Part shown: positions 55,761 to 63,057 of the stretch, one piece after another
Position numbering within the stretch: position 1 is the first letter of the stretch
How the letters are laid out: the number at the start of each line of letters is the position of its first letter
NCBI GenBank assembly: GCA_947502635.1
Contig: CANNAN010000001.1
Coordinates: 62,001-126,000, forward strand
Direction: 5' to 3'
Source: an uncultured Flavobacteriaceae bacterium
GTDB lineage: Bacteria; Bacteroidota; Bacteroidia; Flavobacteriales; Flavobacteriaceae
DNA length: 64,000 nucleotides
Position numbers and translations under genes: made by a program
Notes under the pieces: model-generated
What the model saw: only the letters and a program-made list of their open reading frames with translations
The model's database searches: none
What the model was told of the DNA's origin: nothing

Positions 55761-57113
55761 ATGAATTTAAATAACATACATAATATTTATTTTATTGGCA
55801 TTGGAGGTGTTGGAATGAGTGCATTGGCACGCTATTTTCATGCTAATAATAAATATGTAGCAGGGTATGATAAAGCTCAAACTGAAATAACAGATGGCTT
55901 AGTGGCTTTGGGTATTGACGTTCATTTTGAAGATTTGGTAACTAATATCCCTGCTTCTTTTTTAGATATTGAAAAGACGCTTGTTGTTTACACGCCAGCA
56001 GTCCCAAATAATCATTTAGGATTAAGGTATTTCAATGCAAATGCATATCAGGTTTTAAAACGTTCTCAGGTTTTGGGATTGATAACAGAAAGTACATTTT
56101 GTTTAGCTATAGCAGGTACCCATGGAAAAACGACGACGACCAGTATTTTGGGACATTTAATGAATGAATGTGGTGTGCCTTTAACAGCTTTTCTAGGAGG
56201 AATCAGTGAAAATTATAATTCTAATTTAATACTTAATGGTACGGAGGTTTCGGTCGTAGAAGCAGATGAGTTTGATCGTTCTTTTTTAACATTATCTCCA
56301 GATATGGCATGTGTCACATCTATGGATGCAGATCATTTGGATATTTATGGTGATCCTTCAGAATTAAGAAAATCATTTGAAGATTTTTCAAAAAGACTAA
56401 AATCTAATGGGGAATTATTTGTTAGAAACGGCCTGCCGCTAGAAGGTATTACTTATGGAATAGAAGATGATTCAGATTACTCAATTCAAAATATTAAAAT
56501 AGCCAATGGGGTCTATGTTTTTGATGTGAAAACGCCTAAAATAGTCCTCGAAGGTTTGCGATTTAATCTGCCAGGAAGGCACAACTTATTAAATGCTTTA
56601 ATAGCCTTGGCAATGGCTTTAGAGTATGGATGTTCTTCTCAACAACTTATTAAAGCTTTAGAGACTTTTAAAGGTGTTAAACGTAGATTCACTTATCATA
56701 TAAAAACTAAAGATCTGATTTTTATTGACGATTATGCGCATCATCCAGAAGAAATTAATGCTGTACATCAGGCGGTTAGGGAAATGTATCCAGACAAAAA
56801 AGTGTTAGCCGTTTTTCAGCCGCATTTATATACCAGAACACGCGATTTTATAGATGATTTTGCTAAAAGTTTATCACAATTTGATGAATTGATATTGTTA
56901 GATATTTACCCCGCTAGGGAGCAGCCTATTGAAGGGGTGACTTCAGCTTGGTTATTAAATAAAATAAATAATAAAAATAAGAAACTGGTAAATAAAGAAG
57001 AATTATTGTCAGCGATACATAACAGTCATGCGCAAATTATATTAACTATAGGGGCTGGGGATATTGGAGAACAAGTAAAACGTATTAAAAAAGAATTTAG
57101 TAATGCGAGTTAA
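55761..57113 (+). CDS. murC: UDP-N-acetylmuramate--L-alanine ligase
   Basis: 450 residues. It adds the first amino acid, L-alanine, to UDP-MurNAc. YFIGIGGVGMSALARYF (9-25), IAGTHGKTTTTSILGHLMNE near 117 (ATP loop), EADEFDRSFLTLSPDMACVTSMDADHLDIYG near 165-195, FIDDYAHHPEEINA near 327, and FQPHLYTRTRDF near 353 are all in place. It overlaps ftsQ by 11 bases, so the two are translationally coupled. Confidence 0.95.
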   Translation: MNLNNIHNIYFIGIGGVGMSALARYFHANNKYVAGYDKAQTEITDGLVALGIDVHFEDLVTNIPASFLDIEKTLVVYTPAVPNNHLGLRYFNANAYQVLKRSQVLGLITESTFCLAIAGTHGKTTTTSILGHLMNECGVPLTAFLGGISENYNSNLILNGTEVSVVEADEFDRSFLTLSPDMACVTSMDADHLDIYGDPSELRKSFEDFSKRLKSNGELFVRNGLPLEGITYGIEDDSDYSIQNIKIANGVYVFDVKTPKIVLEGLRFNLPGRHNLLNALIALAMALEYGCSSQQLIKALETFKGVKRRFTYHIKTKDLIFIDDYAHHPEEINAVHQAVREMYPDKKVLAVFQPHLYTRTRDFIDDFAKSLSQFDELILLDIYPAREQPIEGVTSAWLLNKINNKNKKLVNKEELLSAIHNSHAQIILTIGAGDIGEQVKRIKKEFSNAS

Positions 57114-57822
57114 TTGGAATCACATAAAGATGTTTGTTTTGTTGGTACTAGTGGCTTTTTTGTTTGCTTTTGCATCACAAAAAAATGCTTTTAGAAAAGT
57201 ATCAAACCCTCATGTGAAATTTATAGGAGAAAATAATCTATTTGTAACAAATGAGACTGTTAGTAAATTGTTAATACAAAAATACGGAGGTGTTAAAAAT
57301 GTACCTAAAGAAACTTTAGATTTGAATGAGCTAGAGAATGCCCTAAAATCTAACCCAATGATAAAAACGGCAGAAGTGTATGTAGCTGTAAATGGTACAC
57401 TTAATGCTGAAATAGAACAGAAAATACCTATAGCACGAGTGAGTACAAATGCGTCTTATTATATTGATGATGAAGGTTTCTATATGCCTTTGTCTACCAA
57501 TTATTCAGCTAGAGTACCATTAGTTACAGGTTATGTGGAAAAAAATAATTTAAGAAACCTTTATAAGATTGCAAATAAAATTACTGATGATGAATTCTTA
57601 AAAAAGAATGTTATAGAAATTCATCAAAGTATTGATAAGGTTGTTTATTTAAAATTAAGACAATGCAATTTTATAGTTCAATTAGGTGATGTGAATTTTT
57701 TAGATAAAAAGATAAATAATTTAAAAGCGTTTTATCAAAAAAACCTAAAAGAGAAAACGCTTAATAATTATAGTAAAGTCAATTTACAGTTTGACAACCA
57801 AGTAGTATGTACCAAAATATAA
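57103..57822 (+). CDS. ftsQ: Cell-division protein FtsQ
   Basis: 239 residues. A short cytoplasmic start, one membrane helix (about 9-25), a POTRA domain (about 35-110; LDLNELENALKSNPMIKTAEVYVAVNGTLNAEIEQKIPIARV), and a beta domain. NASYYIDDEGFYMPLS near 118-133 is the best preserved block of flavobacterial FtsQ. FtsQ links early and late division proteins. Overlap with murC and three-base spacing to ftsA support one operon. Confidence 0.87.
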   Translation: MRVNWNHIKMFVLLVLVAFLFAFASQKNAFRKVSNPHVKFIGENNLFVTNETVSKLLIQKYGGVKNVPKETLDLNELENALKSNPMIKTAEVYVAVNGTLNAEIEQKIPIARVSTNASYYIDDEGFYMPLSTNYSARVPLVTGYVEKNNLRNLYKIANKITDDEFLKKNVIEIHQSIDKVVYLKLRQCNFIVQLGDVNFLDKKINNLKAFYQKNLKEKTLNNYSKVNLQFDNQVVCTKI

Positions 57823-57825
57823 GCC

Positions 57826-59139
57826 ATGGAGCATAATTTAGCAGTAGGATTAGACATAGGGACCACAAAGATAGTGGCTATGATTGGTCGTAAAAATGAA
57901 TACGGTAAAGTTGAGATTTTAGGGATAGGAAAATCTAAAAGTTTAGGGGTGCACCGTGGTGTCGTAAATAATATTACCCAAACAATTCAATCTATACAGC
58001 AAGCTGTTCAAGAGGCAGAAGTTTCTGCTGAAATGAAAATAGAAGGAGTTACTGTTGGTATAGCTGGACAGCATATTAGAAGTTTACAACACAGTGATTA
58101 TATAACGAGACCTAATTCTGAAAATGTTATTGATGATGACGATATAGATAGATTAATTAACCAAGTACATAAACTGGTGATGCTTCCTGGAGAAGAAATT
58201 ATTCATGTTTTACCACAGGAGTATAAAGTAGATGGGCAAGCAGAAATTAAGGAGCCAATAGGAATGTATGGAGGGCGTTTAGAGGCTAATTTTCATGTAG
58301 TTGTCGGCCAGGTATCTTCTATTAGAAATATTGGTCGTTGTGTACAAAGTGCTGGTTTAAATTTAGAAGGCATCACGCTTGAACCATTAGCTTCAGCAAA
58401 TGCTGTTTTAAGTCAAGAAGAAAAAGAAGCTGGTGTAGCGCTTATCGATATAGGTGGAGGTACTACCGATTTAGCCATTTTTAGAGATGGTATTATTCGT
58501 CATACCGCAGTGATTCCTTTTGGAGGCAATGTGATTACCGAAGATATAAAGGAAGGGTGCTCTATTATTGAAAAGCAAGCAGAACTGTTAAAGATAAAAT
58601 TTGGTTCTGCATGGCCAGGAGAAAATAAGGATAATGAAATAGTATCCATACCAGGTTTACGAGGAAGGGAACCAAAAGAAATTACATTAAAAAATCTCTC
58701 AAAAATAATTCATGCACGTGTTGTCGAAATTATTGAGCAAGTGTATGTTGAAATTAAAAATTACGGTCACGAAGAACAAAAGAAAAAATTAATTGCAGGG
58801 ATTGTCTTAACAGGTGGTGGTAGCCAGTTAAAACATTTAAAGCAGTTGGTTGAATACATAACAGGAATGGATACTAGAATAGGCTATCCTAATGAGCATT
58901 TAGCAGGCGGTAGTGATGATGATATTACGAGCCCATTGTATGCAACAGCTGTAGGATTGGTTTTAGATGGTTTAAAACGTCAAGAAAGAAAGACCTTAGA
59001 GCAGCAGGATGAGATTGCTATTGAAAATGAAGAAGAAAAGCCTGTTGAAGAAATTAAAGAAAAGCCAATAAAGGAACGTCGTTCTTTTTTGGATAAGTTA
59101 ACCGAACGTGTTAAAGATTTTTTAGATAACGCAGAATAA
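57826..59139 (+). CDS. ftsA: Cell-division protein FtsA
   Basis: 437 residues, actin-like ATPase that anchors FtsZ to the membrane. AVGLDIGTTKIVAMIGRKN (5-23) is phosphate loop 1, GVALIDIGGGTTDLAIF near 202 phosphate loop 2, and GIVLTGGGSQLKHLKQLVEYI near 324 the adenosine motif. A glutamate/lysine-rich linker (about 390-418) is followed by a C-terminal amphipathic helix (FLDKLTERVKDFLDNAE), the expected membrane-targeting sequence. Confidence 0.94.
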   Translation: MEHNLAVGLDIGTTKIVAMIGRKNEYGKVEILGIGKSKSLGVHRGVVNNITQTIQSIQQAVQEAEVSAEMKIEGVTVGIAGQHIRSLQHSDYITRPNSENVIDDDDIDRLINQVHKLVMLPGEEIIHVLPQEYKVDGQAEIKEPIGMYGGRLEANFHVVVGQVSSIRNIGRCVQSAGLNLEGITLEPLASANAVLSQEEKEAGVALIDIGGGTTDLAIFRDGIIRHTAVIPFGGNVITEDIKEGCSIIEKQAELLKIKFGSAWPGENKDNEIVSIPGLRGREPKEITLKNLSKIIHARVVEIIEQVYVEIKNYGHEEQKKKLIAGIVLTGGGSQLKHLKQLVEYITGMDTRIGYPNEHLAGGSDDDITSPLYATAVGLVLDGLKRQERKTLEQQDEIAIENEEEKPVEEIKEKPIKERRSFLDKLTERVKDFLDNAE

Positions 59140-59151
59140 AACGAGCATAAT

Positions 59152-59174
59152 AAAATTGTCCTTTGGGCAATTTT
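59152..59174 (+). other. Hairpin between ftsA and ftsZ
   Basis: AAAATTG-T-CC, loop TTT, GG-G-CAATTTT: ten paired positions with one G-U. It lies 12 bases after the ftsA stop and 81 bases before the ftsZ start. The 3' arm ends in TTTT but no further T-run follows, so it may be a partial terminator or an mRNA-stabilising element that sets the ftsA/ftsZ ratio. Confidence 0.5.
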
Positions 59175-59255
59175 AGAACAGTTGCCAGATGGCACAGAGA
59201 GAATATTTCCATTGAATTAAAAATAAAGTATAAAAACCTCAGTAAAATAGAATTT

Positions 59256-61259
59256 ATGAGCAGCAAAGAAGAATTCGAAAGCATTGCATTTGATTTACCT
59301 AAGAATCAGTCAAATGTTATTAAAGTTATTGGTGTTGGGGGTGGTGGTAGTAATGCCATTAATCACATGTTCCAACAAGGTATTAAGGGTGTTGATTTTT
59401 ACATATGTAATACCGATGCGCAAGCACTTCAAAATAGTGGGGTGCCTAATAAGATCCAATTAGGTCTTAACTTAACCGAGGGGTTAGGTGCAGGTGCAAA
59501 TCCAGATATAGGAGAGCAATCGGCAGTTGAAAGTTTTGATGATATTTCACAAATGCTAGATACTAATACTAAAATGGTGTTTATTACTGCCGGAATGGGC
59601 GGTGGTACAGGAACAGGAGCTGCTCCTATTATTGCTAAAATGGCTAGAGAATTAGACATTTTAACAGTAGGTATTGTAACGATGCCATTCCAATTTGAAG
59701 GTAGAATGCGTATTGAGCAATCTCAAAAAGGGATTGAAAGACTAAGAGATGTTGTAGATTCTTTAATTGTAATAAATAATAACAAACTTCGTGAGGTTTA
59801 TGGTAATCTTGGTTTTAAAGCAGGGTTTTCTAAAGCAGATGAAGTGCTATCAACTGCTGCTCGTGGTATAGCCGAAGTTATTACACACCACTACACACAA
59901 AATATTGATTTACGTGATGCTAAAACAGTATTGAGTAATAGTGGAACTGCTATTATGGGATCTGCTTTGGCTTCAGGACAAAATCGTGCTCAGGATGCTA
60001 TTCGTAAAGCTTTAGATTCACCATTATTAAACGATAATAAAATTACTGGGGCTAAAAATGTTTTGTTATTAATTGTTTCAGGTTCTCAAGAAATTACTAT
60101 TGATGAAATAGGAGAGATTAATGATCATATCCAAACGGAAGCTGGTTATGGTGCTAATATTATTATGGGGGTTGGTGAAGATGAAGCGTTGGAAGAGTCT
60201 ATAGCTGTAACTATTATCGCTACAGGGTTTAATCTTGAACAACAAGACGAAATCTCTAATACAGAAACTAAAAAGGTAGTGCATTCGCTTAGCGAAGATC
60301 AGGATATGAATCCTAAAGAAAAAGATCCAGTAATTATTGCTCCAACAATTGAACTTGAAGAAAAGAAAGAAGTACCAATTGTTCGTCATACATTAGACTT
60401 GGAAACCGAAGAGGATACGCTTAGTAACTTAGAAAAGAGTTTTATTAATAAACAAAAGTTAACGAGACCCATTGGAAATATAGACTTAATACCAACATCA
60501 GAAATCATTAAAAATATCAATGTAGTATATGATGAGGTAAAGGCTGATATTGAAGAAGAAGAGGAGGAAGATTTTATTATTAAGCCAGTTACAAGAATGT
60601 CTGATGATGTTGAAGATATTACTGATGTAGAAATTATTTCAGATTATATTGAAGAAGAGCAGCAAATTACTTTAACGTTTGATTTGCCACTTTCATCAAA
60701 TGAAAAGGAGGAGATCGAAGAAAAAGAAGATATTGTTTCTCATGAATTAATGAATGATGATGCCATTAAGGAAATACCAGTAAATGATTATGTAGAACTT
60801 ATAACCGTAACAGAAACTAATGAAGAAGGCGATATTCGTTATGCACTTGATGATTATGTTGAAGTAGAATCTTCAATGAATAAAAAACAACCAGCATCTA
60901 ATGATGTTGTAGAGGAAGTAGATAATGATATTGTATTTGAAAAAAAGATCACACATGAACCTTCTGCAAAAGAAGAAGCTGCAGAACAAGTGGATCCAAT
61001 GAATACACCAATTTCTGAGTTGCTTAAAGAGCGTGCAGAAGAGCGCAGACGCAAAATGAAAGATTTTAACTATAAATTTAACAATGCTAAAATCGATGAT
61101 ATAGAAAAGGTACCAGCTTATAAACGTCAAGGTGTAAACTTAGACGAAGCAAAACATTCTTCAGAAACAGATATGTCTAGAACGAGTATTGGATTAGACG
61201 ATAATGATGATATACAATTAAGAAGCAATAATTCGTTTTTACACGATAATGTAGATTAA
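59256..61259 (+). CDS. ftsZ: Cell-division protein FtsZ, long-tailed form
   Basis: 667 residues from the ATG at 59256; a TTG at 59163 would start inside the upstream hairpin and add a non-conserved leader. GTPase domain at about 20-335: VIGVGGGGSNAINHM, the tubulin loop GGGTGTG at 115-121, and FQFEGRMRIEQSQKG. A very long acidic linker (about 340-600) is followed by the FtsA-binding peptide (VPAYKRQGV, near 619-627). About 43 more residues end in NNSFLHDNVD, a flavobacterial feature. Usual FtsZ is near 390 residues. Last gene of the dcw cluster. Confidence 0.96.
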   Translation: MSSKEEFESIAFDLPKNQSNVIKVIGVGGGGSNAINHMFQQGIKGVDFYICNTDAQALQNSGVPNKIQLGLNLTEGLGAGANPDIGEQSAVESFDDISQMLDTNTKMVFITAGMGGGTGTGAAPIIAKMARELDILTVGIVTMPFQFEGRMRIEQSQKGIERLRDVVDSLIVINNNKLREVYGNLGFKAGFSKADEVLSTAARGIAEVITHHYTQNIDLRDAKTVLSNSGTAIMGSALASGQNRAQDAIRKALDSPLLNDNKITGAKNVLLLIVSGSQEITIDEIGEINDHIQTEAGYGANIIMGVGEDEALEESIAVTIIATGFNLEQQDEISNTETKKVVHSLSEDQDMNPKEKDPVIIAPTIELEEKKEVPIVRHTLDLETEEDTLSNLEKSFINKQKLTRPIGNIDLIPTSEIIKNINVVYDEVKADIEEEEEEDFIIKPVTRMSDDVEDITDVEIISDYIEEEQQITLTFDLPLSSNEKEEIEEKEDIVSHELMNDDAIKEIPVNDYVELITVTETNEEGDIRYALDDYVEVESSMNKKQPASNDVVEEVDNDIVFEKKITHEPSAKEEAAEQVDPMNTPISELLKERAEERRRKMKDFNYKFNNAKIDDIEKVPAYKRQGVNLDEAKHSSETDMSRTSIGLDDNDDIQLRSNNSFLHDNVD

Positions 61260-61286
61260 ATAATACACTGGCCTCACTTAGTTATG

Positions 61287-61323
61287 AACCCGAAAAGCAT
61301 CCCTCAGCTTTTCGGGTTTTTTA
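61287..61323 (+). terminator. Intrinsic terminator of the dcw operon
   Basis: AACCCGAAAAGC (61287-61298) pairs perfectly with GCTTTTCGGGTT (61307-61318) around loop ATCCCTCA, followed by six more T. It lies 27 bases after the ftsZ stop. Confidence 0.92.
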
Positions 61324-61463
61324 TTAGGACCATCTGTCTTAAGAAGGAAAGGAACTCTTTTGTTCAATAATCTTTGTTATTCCTTTGAAAAAAGGGAGCC
61401 CTTTTCATTTTAAAAATGATTTTTTAACTGAAGATAGCATACTAAAGACTGCATACTTTTTTA

Positions 61464-61471
61464 TATCTTCG
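61464..61471 (+). promoter_or_regulatory. Possible -7 element for the YqeY-like gene
   Basis: TATCTTCG, one base from TAnnTTTG, 20 bases before the ATG at 61492. No TTG at the expected spacing. Confidence 0.35.
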
Positions 61472-61491
61472 CAGTCAAAATAAATAAAACC

Positions 61492-61941
61492 ATGAGTTTA
61501 CAACAAGATGTCATGTCTGCTTTAAAAGAAGCAATGAAAGCCAAAGATCAAACAGCTTTAACGGCTTTACGTGCTGTGAAATCTGCTATTTTACTGGCTC
61601 AGACTGAAAGTGGAGCTAAGGAAGATTTAACAGAAGAACAAGAGCTTAAAATACTTCAAAAACAAGTAAAACAACGAAGAGATAGTGCTGCTATTTATTT
61701 AGAGCAAGGACGCGAAGATTTAGCAAGTCCAGAGTTGGCAGAGGCAGATGTTATTGCACAATTTTTACCAGAAGCTTTAACCGATGAAGAAATTGAAAAA
61801 GTAGTTGTTATGACTATTGATCAAATTGGAGCGGAAGGCATGAAAGATATGGGTAAAGTAATGGGCATTGTTAGTAAAGAGTTAGGTGGACAAGCAGATG
61901 GTAAAACAATATCTAATATAGTGAGACAAAAACTGTCTTAA
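61492..61941 (+). CDS. GatB/YqeY domain-containing protein
   Basis: 149 residues, the full length of the YqeY family. SLQQDVMSALKEAMKAKDQTALTALRAVKSAILLAQTE (2-39), LKILQKQVKQRRDSAAIYLEQGREDLA, EADVIAQFLPEALTDEEIEKVV, and GAEGMKDMGKVMGIVSKELGGQADGKTISNIVRQKL follow the family from end to end. It is related to the tail domain of the GatB amidotransferase subunit and may touch tRNA, but its function is unproven. It is followed after 35 bases by the tRNA-Arg fragment. Confidence 0.9.
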   Translation: MSLQQDVMSALKEAMKAKDQTALTALRAVKSAILLAQTESGAKEDLTEEQELKILQKQVKQRRDSAAIYLEQGREDLASPELAEADVIAQFLPEALTDEEIEKVVVMTIDQIGAEGMKDMGKVMGIVSKELGGQADGKTISNIVRQKLS

Positions 61942-61976
61942 ATAAGGCTCTTACCTAATACAGGAAGGAATATAAT

Positions 61977-62036
61977 GGCTGCGTAGTTCAACTGGATACC
62001 TGCCGGCCGGCAGGCAGGCAGGGAATATCAGATTTC
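61977..62036 (+). pseudogene. Truncated 5' half of tRNA-Arg, interrupted by a palindrome
   Basis: Bases 61977-61998 and 62024-62036 equal positions 1-22 and 24-36 of the intact tRNA-Arg at 62300, without mismatch. The identity also covers five bases upstream (ATAAT). At tRNA position 23 a 24-base GC-rich insert replaces nothing; the following G is shared. The copy stops after the second anticodon base (GATTTC) and runs straight into the leader of the GIY-YIG gene. It cannot form a tRNA. Confidence 0.9.
61999..62022. repeat. GC-rich palindrome inserted in the tRNA fragment
   Basis: CCTGCCGGCCGGCAGG is a perfect 16-base palindrome, followed by CAGGCAGG. It sits in the D-loop region of the truncated tRNA copy and is absent from the intact copy. 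The base composition is extreme for this AT-rich genome. CCTGCC/GGCAGG repeats are common as dispersed elements in flavobacteria, but copy number cannot be checked here. Confidence 0.75.
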
Positions 62037-62046
62037 ATTATATTAT

Positions 62047-62298
62047 ATGAAAGAGTATTTTAGTTATGTTTTAAAAAGTGATAAGGACGGAAGGTTGTAC
62101 AAAGGTCATACCGATGATTTAAATAAGCGTTTAATTGAACATAATAGTGGGAAAACTAAATCAACAAAAGGCTATATTCCATGGAGATTGGTATATTATG
62201 AAACATTTATAACACGAGAAGAATCTATATTAAGAGAAAAATATTTTAAAACAGGAAGTGGTAGAGAATTTTTAAAAGATACATTGCAAAATAAATAA
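62047..62298 (+). CDS. Minimal GIY-YIG nuclease-domain protein
   Basis: 83 residues, just one GIY-YIG domain (UvrC N-terminal/YhbQ-like). Candidate catalytic residues are complete: Tyr7 (SYV for GIY), Tyr18 in YKG (for YIG), Arg28, His32 and Glu64. FSYVLKSDKDGRLYKGHTDDLNKRL, EHNSGKTKST and EESILREKYFKTGSGREF follow the family. It starts 10 bases after the broken tRNA copy, and its stop codon ends one base before the 5' end of the intact tRNA-Arg. Flanking duplication suggests it moved in as part of a tRNA-targeting unit. It might alternatively be a host repair-type nuclease trapped by recombination. Confidence 0.88.
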   Translation: MKEYFSYVLKSDKDGRLYKGHTDDLNKRLIEHNSGKTKSTKGYIPWRLVYYETFITREESILREKYFKTGSGREFLKDTLQNK

Positions 62299-62299
62299 T

Positions 62300-62373
62300 G
62301 GCTGCGTAGTTCAACTGGATAGAATATCAGATTTCGGCTCTGAGGGTTGGGGGTTCGAATCCCTTCGCGGTCA
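62300..62373 (+). tRNA. tRNA-Arg (anticodon UCG)
   Basis: A 74-base cloverleaf: acceptor GGCTGCG pairs with CGCGGTC (two G-U pairs, at positions 2-71 and 4-69), discriminator A at 62373. The anticodon stem TCAGA/TCTGA surrounds loop TTTCGGC; anticodon TCG at 62334-62336. The T-arm contains GGGGGTTCGAATCCC. CCA is not encoded. The mature 5' end begins one base after the GIY-YIG stop codon, so the two are probably on one transcript split by RNase P. Confidence 0.93.
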
Positions 62374-62382
62374 CAAATAAAC

Positions 62383-62419
62383 AAAAGATCCAAACGTTAA
62401 ACGTTTGGATCTTTTGTTT
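62383..62419 (+). terminator. Intrinsic terminator of tRNA-Arg
   Basis: AAAAGATCCAAACG (62383-62396) pairs perfectly with CGTTTGGATCTTTT (62402-62415) around loop TTAAA, followed by G and TTTT. Confidence 0.92.
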
Positions 62420-62501
62420 TCAAAGCGGAGTTTTTGAAGATCGTAGATAATTCTTCCGCACTCACTAAATTTTAAAGTTTATACTCGAAAAATAATTAAA
62501 G

Positions 62502-62537
62502 AAAGCACTTCTATAATTTATATTATAGAGGTGCTTT
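62502..62537 (-). terminator. Terminator of the PixA/AidA-type operon
   Basis: AAAGCACTTCTATAAT pairs with ATTATAGAGGTGCTTT with a single G-U pair and a short loop. It begins seven bases after the stop of the minus-strand gene at 62544 and is T-rich on both sides, so it may work in both directions. Confidence 0.8.
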
Positions 62538-62543
62538 TCTTTT

Positions 62544-63017
62544 TTAAACTAGAGCTTCATTCCCATACAATCTTGGGTTTAAAACACCAGCGGTAATAGT
62601 GTAAATTAAGCCATCTGGTCCTTCTTGTGCAAAACCAAAAATACCATATTCTCCTTTTTGATAAATTTGATTTTCTCTCTTTTCAAAAGAGATAGCGGCC
62701 CATTTTCGAACATCAGATTGTTTAACAACTATTTTTTTAGTTGGATACTTTGTATCTGTTGAACAAAATACTTCTACTTCAAAAATGGCATCTTCTCCTT
62801 TAGCTGTAACAAGAAACCAACTGGGTGTTGCTGGTGCAGGTTTGTTCTCTCCTGGAGGGATTGGTAATTTTACATTTTCATTTATAGGAAAAGATCCTTG
62901 GCGTAAAATTCCATTTTCTGCTTTTATAATTTTGCAAACTAATTCGCTTCCGTCTGCAGCTCCTGGATCGTTTTGACTTAGAGCTGATAATTGAAATATA
63001 TTATTTTTAGCTGACAT
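62544..63017 (-). CDS. Unrecognised cytoplasmic protein paired with a PixA/AidA-family gene
   Basis: 157 residues, no signal peptide or membrane segment. The composition suggests an all-beta protein: PSWFLVTAKGEDAIFEVEVFC, KKIVVKQSDVRKWAAISFEKR, YGIFGFAQEGPDGLIYTITAG. A proline-rich loop (PIPPGENKPAPATP) lies near 53-66. No family recognised. It lies 40 bases downstream of the PixA/AidA-type gene on the same strand and shares its terminator, so the two probably work together. Only two cysteines; no catalytic motif seen. Confidence 0.75.
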   Translation of the reverse strand: MSAKNNIFQLSALSQNDPGAADGSELVCKIIKAENGILRQGSFPINENVKLPIPPGENKPAPATPSWFLVTAKGEDAIFEVEVFCSTDTKYPTKKIVVKQSDVRKWAAISFEKRENQIYQKGEYGIFGFAQEGPDGLIYTITAGVLNPRLYGNEALV

Positions 63018-63057
63018 CTTTTTTGATTTTAATTATTTTAAATGTTTTTCTGATAAT

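Noticed and set aside
59163-59255. N-terminal extension of FtsZ from a TTG
   Set aside because: The TTG lies inside a hairpin, the added residues are not FtsZ-like, and the ATG at 59256 gives the normal start.
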